The translations under genes and the position numbers were made by a program. A DNA stretch of 64,000 nt from contig NZ_JAFLJM010000001.1 of NCBI RefSeq assembly GCF_017745675.1, positions 62,001 through 126,000 on the forward strand. The letters are read 5' to 3'. Source of the stretch: Alkalihalobacillus sp. BA299. Lineage in GTDB: Bacteria > Bacillota > Bacilli > Bacillales > Bacillaceae_F. The first letter of the stretch is position 1. Every line of letters begins with the position of its first letter. Positions 27,459 to 35,314 of the stretch are shown piece after piece. The notes under the pieces are model-generated. The model saw only the letters and a list, made by a program, of their open reading frames with translations. It was not told where the DNA came from and did no database searches.

Positions 27459-27514
27459 AACTGCACCCCAATTTTTAGACATACAATCTAACAAAATTGG
27501 GGTGCAGTTTTTTT
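27459..27514. terminator. terminator built from two inverted IS-like ends
   Basis: AACTGCACCCCAATTTT (27459-27475) and its complement (27493-27509) form a long stem, with TAGAC/TCTAAC extending toward the loop, and TTTTTTT follows. It can stop transcription in both directions, between convergent genes. The arm resembles terminal repeats of IS3-type elements, from memory only. Confidence 0.7.
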
Positions 27515-27539
27515 GCCATAAATCATCCGCAAAATGTCT

Positions 27540-28973
27540 TCAAAGGTTGTAGCGCTTTTTCTTTCTGGCTAAAGTAGTAAAGTCTATTCCTAAGATATCT
27601 GCGCATCGTTTCATCGGTTTATATTTTGTTAAATAGAAAGCTAGAATTTGTTTCTCATATTCATTGATTAATTCTTTTAACGGCTTTTCACTTGTTAGCG
27701 ATTGAAGTTCAGCTTCAGGAATATCAGGCTGATTAATACTCTTTGTACGGATTTTAGATGGAACTAGCGAATCATCAATGATATCTTCATCAGATATAAT
27801 CATCAGTTGTTCAACTAAATTTCTTAATTCGCGGATATTACCAGGCCAATGGTAGGATAGTAGCAAATCAATGGCAGCAGACGAGAAGGACTTTTGCATC
27901 TGATGTTTTTCATTATACTTAGAAAGAAAGTGGACTAATAGTACAAAGATATCTTCTGTTCTTTCACGAAGCGGCGGGATGTTAATAGACAATACATTTA
28001 ATCGAAAGTAAAGATCCTCTCTAAAATGTTTTTCTTGAATCATTTTTTCCAAATTCGCATTCGTAGCTGCTATTATTCTAACATCGATTGGAATTTGTTT
28101 TGTTCCACCGACTCGCTGAATTTTCATGTCTTGTAATACCCCTAATAATTTCACCTGAAGAGAAAGGGGCATTTCACCTACTTCATCTAAAAAAATAGTT
28201 CCTTTGTGAGCAACTTCAAATAGTCCCACTTTCCCTTGTCTTCCAGCACCTGTGAAAGCACCTGCTTCATATCCAAATAACTCTGATTCTAGTAAATGCT
28301 CGGGTATTGCTCCACAATTGATTTTAACAAATGGACCATTGTTTGATCGATCGCTAATGTAATGAATGTAATTGGCTAATACATCTTTTCCTACGCCTGA
28401 TTCTCCTAAAATGAGAATCGGTGTATCTACTAAAGAGAACTTGTGAGCAAGCGAAACGATTTTTTCCATGGAGGTACTACGATAGATAATTTGATTACCG
28501 TCTACACTTGTTAGTTGAACTTCTTGGAGAGTTTGTCTATAACCCTTCGTTAGTGCTGACGTTTCATCCAGTTGATGTTTTAATTTATTAAGTTCTGTTA
28601 AATCTCTTACATTTCCAATCGTATAGAGTAGTTGACCTTCATCATCGAAAACAGGTGTTGCCGAAATTAAAGCTTCTACTCCAGTTGGGTAAGTCACTGA
28701 TTTGGTAATCGTTTCTTTTTTCAAAATAGACTCTATCGATGCGGAATCTTTCAACCAACCTTTTTCGATAATTTCATACACAGTGAAATGGTCTAATTGT
28801 GAAGGTAATAAACCTGACATCCGTAAAAAAGATTCGTTATACCAGATTGTTCTTCCATCTGGATCAGTAATGGTAATACCGTCATATGTACTTCCGATAA
28901 GCTTTTGAAGTAATAATTCAGTGTCTAAATTTTTATGGAAAACTTTATTTTCACTACCTTTAATTTCCGCCAT
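27540..28973 (-). CDS. sigma-54-dependent activator with PAS sensor
   Basis: A 477-residue enhancer-binding protein. N-terminal PAS domain (about 25-140), AAA+ domain with Walker A GESGVGKD, the sigma-54 contact loop GAFTGAG, and Walker B GTIFLDEVGEM; C-terminal helix-turn-helix ending at CADILGIDFTTLARKKKRYN. It contacts sigma-54 RNA polymerase and drives promoters of the -24/-12 kind; one stands at 29205. AAGGGAG precedes its ATG. PAS would sense a small acid or CoA ester of the pathway. No receiver domain is present. Confidence 0.93.
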   Translation of the reverse strand: MAEIKGSENKVFHKNLDTELLLQKLIGSTYDGITITDPDGRTIWYNESFLRMSGLLPSQLDHFTVYEIIEKGWLKDSASIESILKKETITKSVTYPTGVEALISATPVFDDEGQLLYTIGNVRDLTELNKLKHQLDETSALTKGYRQTLQEVQLTSVDGNQIIYRSTSMEKIVSLAHKFSLVDTPILILGESGVGKDVLANYIHYISDRSNNGPFVKINCGAIPEHLLESELFGYEAGAFTGAGRQGKVGLFEVAHKGTIFLDEVGEMPLSLQVKLLGVLQDMKIQRVGGTKQIPIDVRIIAATNANLEKMIQEKHFREDLYFRLNVLSINIPPLRERTEDIFVLLVHFLSKYNEKHQMQKSFSSAAIDLLLSYHWPGNIRELRNLVEQLMIISDEDIIDDSLVPSKIRTKSINQPDIPEAELQSLTSEKPLKELINEYEKQILAFYLTKYKPMKRCADILGIDFTTLARKKKRYNL

Positions 28974-28988
28974 TATACCAGCTCCCTT

Positions 28989-29022
28989 ATGGCAAAATCG
29001 CTATATATTGCAATTTTGCCAT
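28989..29022. promoter_or_regulatory. candidate upstream activating sequence
   Basis: Perfect inverted arms ATGGCAAAAT (28989-28998) and ATTTTGCCAT (29013-29022). It lies about 200 nt upstream of the sigma-54 promoter and just ahead of the activator gene, the usual place for the activator's binding site. Confidence 0.55.
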
Positions 29023-29204
29023 AGCAACTATGCGATATCAAGTTTTATTTTTACTATTTTTGTACTCTTTTGCCTTATTTAATTGAATTATATACTTACT
29101 TATTTTTACTGAAACGGAATATGAAAATGATTTTACTAGAAAGATTGAGTTCGAATTTAAATTTTGTAAGAAAAAAGTTGGAACTGTCCTATAAAGCACC
29201 ATTT

Positions 29205-29220
29205 TGGCATGGAAATTGCA
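29205..29220 (+). promoter_or_regulatory. sigma-54 (-24/-12) promoter
   Basis: TGGCAT, five bases, TTGCA: a full match to TGGCAY-N5-TTGCW with correct GG-to-GC spacing. Transcription should begin near 29231, 36 nt before the second PPC gene. The activator gene is divergent next door. Confidence 0.85.
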
Positions 29221-29266
29221 AAATAGAAGGTATGTAGTAACAAATAGATTTTGAAGGAGGTTATAC

Positions 29267-29779
29267 ATGATGAAAACGCTAACGAACCATTCAATATATG
29301 ATGAAGAGAACGGAATCATCTTTGGATCCTTGACGATGGGCACAGATCTAATGGAAGGAATTATTCAGGAATATGAGAGATACAACATTCATTCTGGTGT
29401 TGTCACCTGCATGGGTTCATTATCTCAAGCCACTTATGTATATATTAAGAATGATCAACATGGAGATTTATCGTATAGTGATGAAATAATTGAGGAGGGA
29501 CCGATAGAATTATTAAATGGAACAGGTTTTTTATGCAAAAACGAAAATGGAAAAACAGATTTCCATTTGCATGCGATGTTTGGTAATCAAAAGGGAGCGG
29601 TTTTTGGTGGGCATATCCTTCCTGGCAAAAATCCTACACTAATCACAATAGAGTTCACCATTAAAGTTGGAAAGGGTATTCAAGCCTTACGTACATTTAA
29701 ACCGCAGTTAGGGTTTCAAACGATAACTTTTAGTAATGCTAACAAAGGAATCAAACTTATAAGTGGTGACTATAAATAA
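29267..29779 (+). CDS. PPC/DUF296-domain protein, copy 2
   Basis: A 170-residue single PPC-domain protein, clearly related to the one at 22865 (GSLTMGTDLMEGIIQEY; FHLHAMF; FGGHILPGKNPTLITIEFTI) but much more diverged than the other paralog pairs. The conserved histidines of the putative metal site are kept. GAAGGAGG precedes the ATG. First gene behind the sigma-54 promoter. Confidence 0.75.
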   Translation: MMKTLTNHSIYDEENGIIFGSLTMGTDLMEGIIQEYERYNIHSGVVTCMGSLSQATYVYIKNDQHGDLSYSDEIIEEGPIELLNGTGFLCKNENGKTDFHLHAMFGNQKGAVFGGHILPGKNPTLITIEFTIKVGKGIQALRTFKPQLGFQTITFSNANKGIKLISGDYK

Positions 29780-29840
29780 AATTATTTAACAAATATCAAA
29801 AATAGGAAACTCAAAAAATAGGAGGTGTATAATAATAGGC

Positions 29841-29960
29841 TTGATATTAAAGAGCTACGATCAAATTGAAAGCGTTGTCAATCAAAAAAACAAACACTAT
29901 AAAGATTTGTAGAAGCGCTGTGATAGCATAAGGATAAAAATCTATGAAATTAGTTTGTGA
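29841..29960 (+). pseudogene. short disrupted frame between PPC and ligase genes
   Basis: GGAGGTG at 29821 is followed by a TTG frame of 23 codons (LKSYDQIESVVNQKNKHYKD), a TAG, then 15 more open codons to TGA. A ribosome site with no intact gene suggests an inactivated small gene. Family unknown. Confidence 0.3.
29867..29880 (+). promoter_or_regulatory. candidate cre site
   Basis: TGAAAGCGTTGTCA matches the cre consensus at 13 of 14 positions. Inside the sigma-54 transcript, between PPC copy 2 and the ligase, it could act as a CcpA roadblock. Confidence 0.4.
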
Positions 29961-30010
29961 GTAAAAAAATCGGTGTAATAGTTTTATCACGTTTAATAGG
30001 GGGTAGAATA

Positions 30011-31492
30011 ATGGAAACACTAGGTACATTAGCTAAAAAAACAATGCTCCAGCATGCGGATAGACCAGCAGTTAAAGATTCTAGAGGTACAATCACTTAT
30101 AACGAGCTCCAAACCAAAGTATGTCAACTTGCTAATGCACTATTAAATGAAGGGCTGCAAAAAGGGGACCGAGTTGCGATTTTAATGTCAAACAGACGTG
30201 AACATGTGGAATTAGATGTTGCTATTGCTTTAACAGGATTAATAAAAGTCCCTATCAATTATCGTCTCCATCCAAAAGAGATGGCGTATATTTTAGAAAA
30301 TTCTGGAGCATCATTGTTAATCGGAGAAATGAATCTACTAGATTGTGTAGGTGACACGATTAAAAAAATAGATGTTGATGCAGAGTATGAGAAATTTATT
30401 AGTGGTCAGGATAAAACCTTTCCTGATGTTGAAGTGAACGAAGATGATTTGTTTGCCCTTATGTACACATCTGGTACAACAGGTAGACCAAAAGGAGCAA
30501 TGCTTTCACATCGAAATATGATTTCCTGTGCACTCTCCCTCAACATGGCGTGTGATATCACATATGGTGATACGCTCGGGCATGTCGCACCACTAACGCA
30601 CGGAAGTAATTTTCTATCGCAATGTGCCTTATTTTTTGGATTGAAACAAGTCATATTTAATAAATTTGACCCGAAAGAGTTTATTGATGATCTTGAAAAA
30701 GAGAAAATTTCGATCATTTTTCTCGTACCGACTTTGGTAAATTTAATGATCCATGAAGAAAATTTTGATCCAAATAAGTTACATCACATTAAGTCGATTA
30801 ATATGGCAGGCTCACCGATTGCTGTTGAAAAATTAAATAAAGCTTTATCTTTATTAGGATCGAAATTTGCTGAAACGTATGGATTAGTTGAAGCACCAAT
30901 GGCGATTACAATGATGCCGAAAAACGAACTTGGAAGTAAGCCGGACTCATGTGGTGCTATAGGACCATTTGTTGAGGTGCGGATGGTTGATGGAGATGGG
31001 AATGAGGTTCCGACTGGTGAAATTGGTGAAGTCACATGTAAAGGTTCTTTAGTTATGAACGGTTATTGGAATAATGAAAAAGCTACAAATGAATCATTTA
31101 AGGATGGTTGGTTTTATACAGGTGATTTAGGGCGCCTTGACGAAAAAGGTTATTTACGATTAGTAGATCGAGCAAAGGATGTAATTATTTCGGGTGGTTT
31201 GAATGTGTATCCGCGTGAAGTGGAGGAGGTTTTAAATCAACATCCAGATGTTAAGGAAACATGCGTTTTTGGAATTCAAGATGAGAAGTGGGGAGAAAGT
31301 ATTTGTGCCCAAGTTGTCTTACGAGAAGGTGCAATACCTGTCAATGAACAAGAATTAATCCAGTTATGCCAAGAAAATTTAGCAAGCTTTAAAAAACCCC
31401 GTAAAATTGAGATCGTAAAAGAGCTACCTAAAAACAGCTACGGAAAAATTTTAAGAAAAACATTACGAGACAAATATCAAATACAGAGATAG
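30011..31492 (+). CDS. acyl-CoA synthetase (AMP-binding), copy 2
   Basis: A 493-residue ligase, paralog of the one at 23352, with MYTSGTTGRPKG, AETYGLVEAP, YTGDLG and the C-terminal PKNSYGKILRK. Substrate-pocket segments are largely the same, so the two probably take the same or a similar acid. The upstream in-frame ATG at 29957 has no ribosome site; GGGGGTAGAATA stands before 30011, as in copy 1. Unlike the thiolase, it has not been homogenised with copy 1. Confidence 0.93.
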   Translation: METLGTLAKKTMLQHADRPAVKDSRGTITYNELQTKVCQLANALLNEGLQKGDRVAILMSNRREHVELDVAIALTGLIKVPINYRLHPKEMAYILENSGASLLIGEMNLLDCVGDTIKKIDVDAEYEKFISGQDKTFPDVEVNEDDLFALMYTSGTTGRPKGAMLSHRNMISCALSLNMACDITYGDTLGHVAPLTHGSNFLSQCALFFGLKQVIFNKFDPKEFIDDLEKEKISIIFLVPTLVNLMIHEENFDPNKLHHIKSINMAGSPIAVEKLNKALSLLGSKFAETYGLVEAPMAITMMPKNELGSKPDSCGAIGPFVEVRMVDGDGNEVPTGEIGEVTCKGSLVMNGYWNNEKATNESFKDGWFYTGDLGRLDEKGYLRLVDRAKDVIISGGLNVYPREVEEVLNQHPDVKETCVFGIQDEKWGESICAQVVLREGAIPVNEQELIQLCQENLASFKKPRKIEIVKELPKNSYGKILRKTLRDKYQIQR

Positions 31493-31583
31493 AGGTCACC
31501 GTTAACCAAAGAGTTTACTTTTCAGTTTTTATACACAATAAAAAGGATTAGTTCGATATTAAAAGGAATCTGGAGGGAATAGT

Positions 31584-31878
31584 TTGATAGAAAGAATTGC
31601 GATCGTAACAGGAGCAGCATCCAAAAGAGGAATTGGTAGAGCGATAGCAACGGAATTGGCAAAAAAAGGAGCAACTGTCATTATCGCTGACATAAATGAA
31701 TCAGGAGCAATACAGGCAGCAAATGAATTAAAAGAGTCAGGGTACAACGTAGTTGGTAGTAAAGCGAACTGGTACTTCACAAGAAGTAGCAGCAACAGTT
31801 GTGTTTTTAGCATCAGACGAAGCAAGTTATATTACAGGTGAGGAGATTGACGTAAACGGAGGATTACTAATGGATTAG
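31584..31878 (+). pseudogene. SDR pseudogene with internal deletion
   Basis: The first 56 codons give a good SDR N-terminus (RIAIVTGAASKRGIGRAIAT; ATVIIADINESGAIQAANEL). After about 31765 the frame shifts: the other frame reads TGTSQEVAATVVFLASDEAS and YITGEEIDVNGGLLMD, the normal SDR end, to TAG at 31878. Roughly 150 codons, including the Tyr-Lys site, are gone. Matches the place of the intact dehydrogenase in operon 1, though it is a different SDR. Confidence 0.85.
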
Positions 31879-31955
31879 TTTTATACTGATAATCTTACAA
31901 TTAATAAAAGTTTCACAAAAAAATGAAAATGTATAAAGAACTAGGGGGGAACGTC

Positions 31956-33092
31956 ATGTCTACAGTATCTGTCATTGGAAGAGGAATTACAACATTCGGG
32001 AGAAAAGACGAGTCGATTAAATCAATGGTGGTAAAAGCTTGTCGAGAAGCACTAATGGAAGCAGGTAAACCAAAAATTGATGCGGTGTTTGTTGGTAATT
32101 TCTCATCAGGACCACTTGCGAGTCAGGAAATCTTAGGTTCCATAATTACGAATGAGCTTGGCTTAGGCAGTATTCCTGCAGTTAAAACAGAAGGTGCCTG
32201 TGCATCAGGAGGAATTGCCTTTCGCCAAGCGTATCAGCTTGTGAAAGCAGGGGAATATGATACGGTATTAGTTGCCGGTGTTGAAAAAATGACCGGAATG
32301 GACACGGAAACGGTTACGAAAGCGATCAATTACGCGATGGACAATGAATCCAATGAAGGCGCATCGGGTCTGACATTTCCTGGGTTCTTTGGCGTTTTAG
32401 CACACCGTTATATGTATGAATACGGGATGGAGAGAAAACACCTAGCGATGGTTGCACTCAAAAACCGCAACTATGCGATTTCTAATCCTATTGCCCAATT
32501 TAAAAAAGAAACGACACTTGAGGAAATTATGAATGCAAAGCCAATCACAGACCCACTTGGACTTTTTGATTGCTCCCCGATTTCTGATGGGGCCGCAGCT
32601 GTAGTCATTCAAAAAGGAGACCATGGGGTTCGTATCATTTCTTCTGGGCAAGCATCTGGTACACCGCTCATGCAAGAGGTAGAAGATCTTCTACATATAT
32701 CTGCGACTAATGAGGCGGCAAAAAGAGCTTATGAAGCAGCGGGAATTGGGCCAGAAGATATCGATGTCGTTGAATTACATGATTGCTTCTCAATGACAGA
32801 AATTATCGCCATTGAAGAATTAGGATTTTTTGAAAAAGGGAAAGGCTGGGAAGCACTCGAACAAGGTTTAACGCAGCACGGGGGAAAAGTACCTGTGAAT
32901 ACGAGTGGTGGTTTATTATCCAAAGGACATCCGATCGGAGCAACTGGAATTGCTCAAATTGTGCAAATCGTTGACCAACTCAACGGAAGAGCGTGTAACC
33001 AAGTAGAAGGTGCACAAATCGGGTTAGCTCAAAATTTAGGTGGAACGGGTGCATATTCCCTCGTCCATATTTTTAGCAAAAAAGGAGTGTAA
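31956..33092 (+). CDS. SCP-x-type thiolase, copy 2
   Basis: A 378-residue thiolase nearly identical in protein sequence to the one at 24839, with nucleophile C82 (EGACASGG), HDCFS and SKGHPIGATG. GGGGGGAACG stands before the ATG at 31956; the ATG 33 nt upstream is rejected. DNA identity is very high except in the first 120 nt, where silent differences are dense, marking the edge of a conversion tract. Follows the SDR pseudogene. Confidence 0.92.
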   Translation: MSTVSVIGRGITTFGRKDESIKSMVVKACREALMEAGKPKIDAVFVGNFSSGPLASQEILGSIITNELGLGSIPAVKTEGACASGGIAFRQAYQLVKAGEYDTVLVAGVEKMTGMDTETVTKAINYAMDNESNEGASGLTFPGFFGVLAHRYMYEYGMERKHLAMVALKNRNYAISNPIAQFKKETTLEEIMNAKPITDPLGLFDCSPISDGAAAVVIQKGDHGVRIISSGQASGTPLMQEVEDLLHISATNEAAKRAYEAAGIGPEDIDVVELHDCFSMTEIIAIEELGFFEKGKGWEALEQGLTQHGGKVPVNTSGGLLSKGHPIGATGIAQIVQIVDQLNGRACNQVEGAQIGLAQNLGGTGAYSLVHIFSKKGV

Positions 33093-33271
33093 CCAATGAA
33101 GCTTCCAGTAAAAAAATGTAAACAGTGCCAATCGATCTTATATACGAGTAAATATCACTGTACAACCTGCTACTCCGATGAATTAGAGCAGACAGAAATT
33201 GACGGAAAAGGAAAAGTCTATTCGTACACAAAAATTCATGCAGCACCAAAACAGTTTGCAGGTCAAGCTCC
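32079..33271 (+). repeat. long direct repeat, copy 2 (gene-conversion tract)
   Basis: Partner of 24962-26154 at a constant offset of 7117. The few differences are clustered (near 32300-32400 and 32710-32850), with long identical runs between them, as expected of one or more recent conversion events. Confidence 0.85.
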
Positions 33272-33428
33272 CTACTACATCATTCTTGTGCACTTAGATG
33301 AAGGCCTTAAAGTAACAGGAAGGTTCAACGGTAACGATGTGCAAATTAATACACCTGTTGAGTTAGATGAAGTGAAAGAACGCGCCTACTATTTTAAAGC
33401 CTCAAATAAAGGAAAAATAATTATTTAA
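33096..33428 (+). CDS. DUF35 OB-fold/zinc-ribbon protein, copy 2
   Basis: A 110-residue DUF35 protein with the same zinc-ribbon cysteines (CKQC, CTTC) and OB-fold as the one at 25979. The first 58 codons are the same DNA as copy 1; the rest has diverged (QINTPVELDEVKERAYYF). Works with the thiolase 3 nt upstream. It is the last intact gene shared by both operons. Confidence 0.88.
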   Translation: MKLPVKKCKQCQSILYTSKYHCTTCYSDELEQTEIDGKGKVYSYTKIHAAPKQFAGQAPYYIILVHLDEGLKVTGRFNGNDVQINTPVELDEVKERAYYFKASNKGKIII

Positions 33429-33669
33429 GGTGTTAGGCACTTATAGTGTGCTGAAGGAAGGGCGGGCTTGTCTCCTATTCTAGAGTTGGGCCCATTACAT
33501 CATATGGGCCTAATGATTTCGCTTACTTGATTTGTAAAGTACATATAATCTAATTTTGTGATGTAATACTAATGATCGACCAACAGTACATTCATACTCA
33601 GCTTCGAAATAATATAAATTTATGTACATAATTTTGGCCAATAAAAATAAACTACAAAGGTGAGGGAAT

Positions 33670-33855
33670 ATCAAATCATTATATTTATTCATTTCCAGTG
33701 ATTTTCCGTTATTAATAGAAGTCATTGCAATCATTGTTTACCATTTTACGAAAATTGTTGTCGATATTTTGCGAACGAAATATGTAGTTTCTGTCGACGA
33801 TTTATGGAATTATAGAATAGTATTTAACAGTAGTGGGGGGACATCAATTGGTTAG
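33670..33855 (+). pseudogene. N-terminal remnant of a second BASS-type carrier
   Basis: AAAGGTGAGGGA is followed by a frame without a standard start that reads IKSLYLFISSDFPLLIEVIA. This lines up with IKFINSFISGNLPLLIIIVA of the carrier at 26442, and the ribosome site and first codons align too. Homology then stops and the frame ends at 33855. So operon 2 once had the same carrier. The earlier spacer (33429-33669) holds a GGCCCAT/ATGGGCC hairpin at 33489-33510 and no gene. Confidence 0.6.
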
Positions 33856-34057
33856 TTTTATTGAAAGTGATGCTATTCTAAAAATGTTCTTCGAAGGTTT
33901 TTTGCCTGTAATTATAATGTTTTTAATCCCAATCCTGGTGTGGGTAGTGTTTCCGGGTTTATTAGCACAGTTCATTTTTAAAAGTAGATTGGCTTATAGC
34001 ATAGGAGCATTATTAGGCTTACTTGGTCTTTGCATCGTTAAATTTGGTCCGTTTTGA
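33848..34057 (+). CDS. small two-helix membrane protein
   Basis: A 69-residue hydrophobic protein from a TTG at 33848, with GTGGGGGGAC before it. Two membrane helices are likely (FFEGFLPVIIMFLIPILVWV and AYSIGALLGLLGLCIVKFG). No family recognised. It overlaps the end of the BASS remnant frame. An alternative GTG start at 33833 lies inside the ribosome site. A clean terminator follows. Confidence 0.5.
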   Translation: MVSFIESDAILKMFFEGFLPVIIMFLIPILVWVVFPGLLAQFIFKSRLAYSIGALLGLLGLCIVKFGPF

Positions 34058-34176
34058 TTAAAAAAATTGAAATTAACCAAAGCTTAACAAAATATATTAC
34101 TGTAATAATATTATGTTAACTTAAATCTTATTTGAAGATATTTTATCCGGTTTAATTAAGAGAAAATAGGAAAGTA

Positions 34177-34211
34177 AAGGTAGTCTCACCATTGAGACTA
34201 CCTTCTATTTT
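34177..34211 (+). terminator. terminator after the small membrane protein
   Basis: Perfect 12-bp stem AAGGTAGTCTCA/TGAGACTACCTT with a 4-nt loop and CTATTTTTT. It closes the second acid-catabolic region. Confidence 0.85.
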
Positions 34212-34274
34212 TTGAAGATTATACTTTTAGGAAATTTCGATATTATGAAATTTGCGGATAATATTATAAAATAA

Positions 34275-34459
34275 GGTTGTTTTCGTAAACTTTGTTGCTT
34301 TTGGACCGTTTTTTGAAAATAAAATAGCCTTTTCAAGACAAATTCATTTGTCTGAACGGCTATTTTATTTTCAAAACCTTTACGCTATGCGTGAAGAGCC
34401 AAGCATCCGCTTGGCTTACGGTCCAAAAGCTAAAAGCAACAATCTTTGAGAAAAAAGCC
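34275..34459. repeat. MITE copy B, 185 bp
   Basis: Same length and structure as the copy at 13388 with a handful of substitutions. TAAAATAA is duplicated exactly at 34267-34274 and 34460-34467. Ends GGTTGTTTTC and GAAAAAAGCC are slightly drifted. Confidence 0.85.
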
Positions 34460-34469
34460 TAAAATAATA

Positions 34470-34502
34470 AAAAGGGCAAAGTAATAACTTTGCCCTTAAA
34501 AG
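34470..34502. terminator. bidirectional terminator before the DUF2512 gene
   Basis: Perfect 11-bp stem AAGGGCAAAGT/ACTTTGCCCTT (34472-34482 and 34487-34497), flanked by A- and T-runs on both sides. It likely ends the minus-strand DUF2512 transcript. Confidence 0.7.
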
Positions 34503-34626
34503 GAAAATCAACAAGTGGTTGCGTTCACCCATTATATTTTATTTAAGAATCATGTATTATGATTGTATGTTAGTCCTTGTATGATTGATTTGAATGTTAG
34601 TTTCACTTGAGCAAAGTAGTGTTATT

Positions 34627-35070
34627 TTATTCATCACCGTCATTCTTCAATTTATGTATATCTTCTTCTTCAGCAATTTCGGTCTGAAGGTTTGCATGTG
34701 TCGGAATAACAGCAGTATCTTCGAGTTCTCCAACGAAAACATACATTCCCATATACTTATGGAAATACCATTCACCAGCACCAATACCGATTGCTGAGAT
34801 TACTGCAGGTCCAAGTAAGGGAGAAGCAAAAAATGTGCTGCTATACAGATAAATAAACAAAAAGGCGATAGCCGTTTCAATAAGACAGGTTAGCATGTTA
34901 TTCATACGTGGCAATACGAATAAATCAATAATGAAATAAGAGAAAAGAGTATAAATGGCTGTGATTACAATAACATGCCCAACTGGAACAGTTACTCCTA
35001 TAGTTAATACGAAAAACAGCAAAATTGCAGCAACTATAAATTTTATAATTAATGGACGTATGTGTTTCAT
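34627..35070 (-). CDS. DUF2512 (YndM-like) membrane protein
   Basis: A 147-residue membrane protein with four helices and a charged tail (IAEEEDIHKLKNDGDE). The opening MKHIRPLIIKFIVAAILLFF and the overall layout fit the DUF2512/YndM family of Bacillus, whose role is not known. The frame could begin 19 codons earlier, but AGAAAGGA lies 10 nt ahead of 35070 and family members start with MKH. Monocistronic. Confidence 0.7.
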   Translation of the reverse strand: MKHIRPLIIKFIVAAILLFFVLTIGVTVPVGHVIVITAIYTLFSYFIIDLFVLPRMNNMLTCLIETAIAFLFIYLYSSTFFASPLLGPAVISAIGIGAGEWYFHKYMGMYVFVGELEDTAVIPTHANLQTEIAEEEDIHKLKNDGDE

Positions 35071-35314
35071 CGGGTAAAAGTCCTTTCTAACAAATTTATT
35101 CGTATCCTTTTCCTGTACTATTCCCATGAAGTGATACGGTTATTCAATCAAAACTTTTTACAAACAATAATATTATTATGTAAACTAAATTACTTTAAAG
35201 TGTTTTTTACTTGCTAGTACTTACCAAAAAAACTATTATTATTAATAGTAAGACTTTTAAGAAAAGTAACATAACTTATTTCTATTAGGAAGTGCTTCAA
35301 ACAAATGGAGGGAT

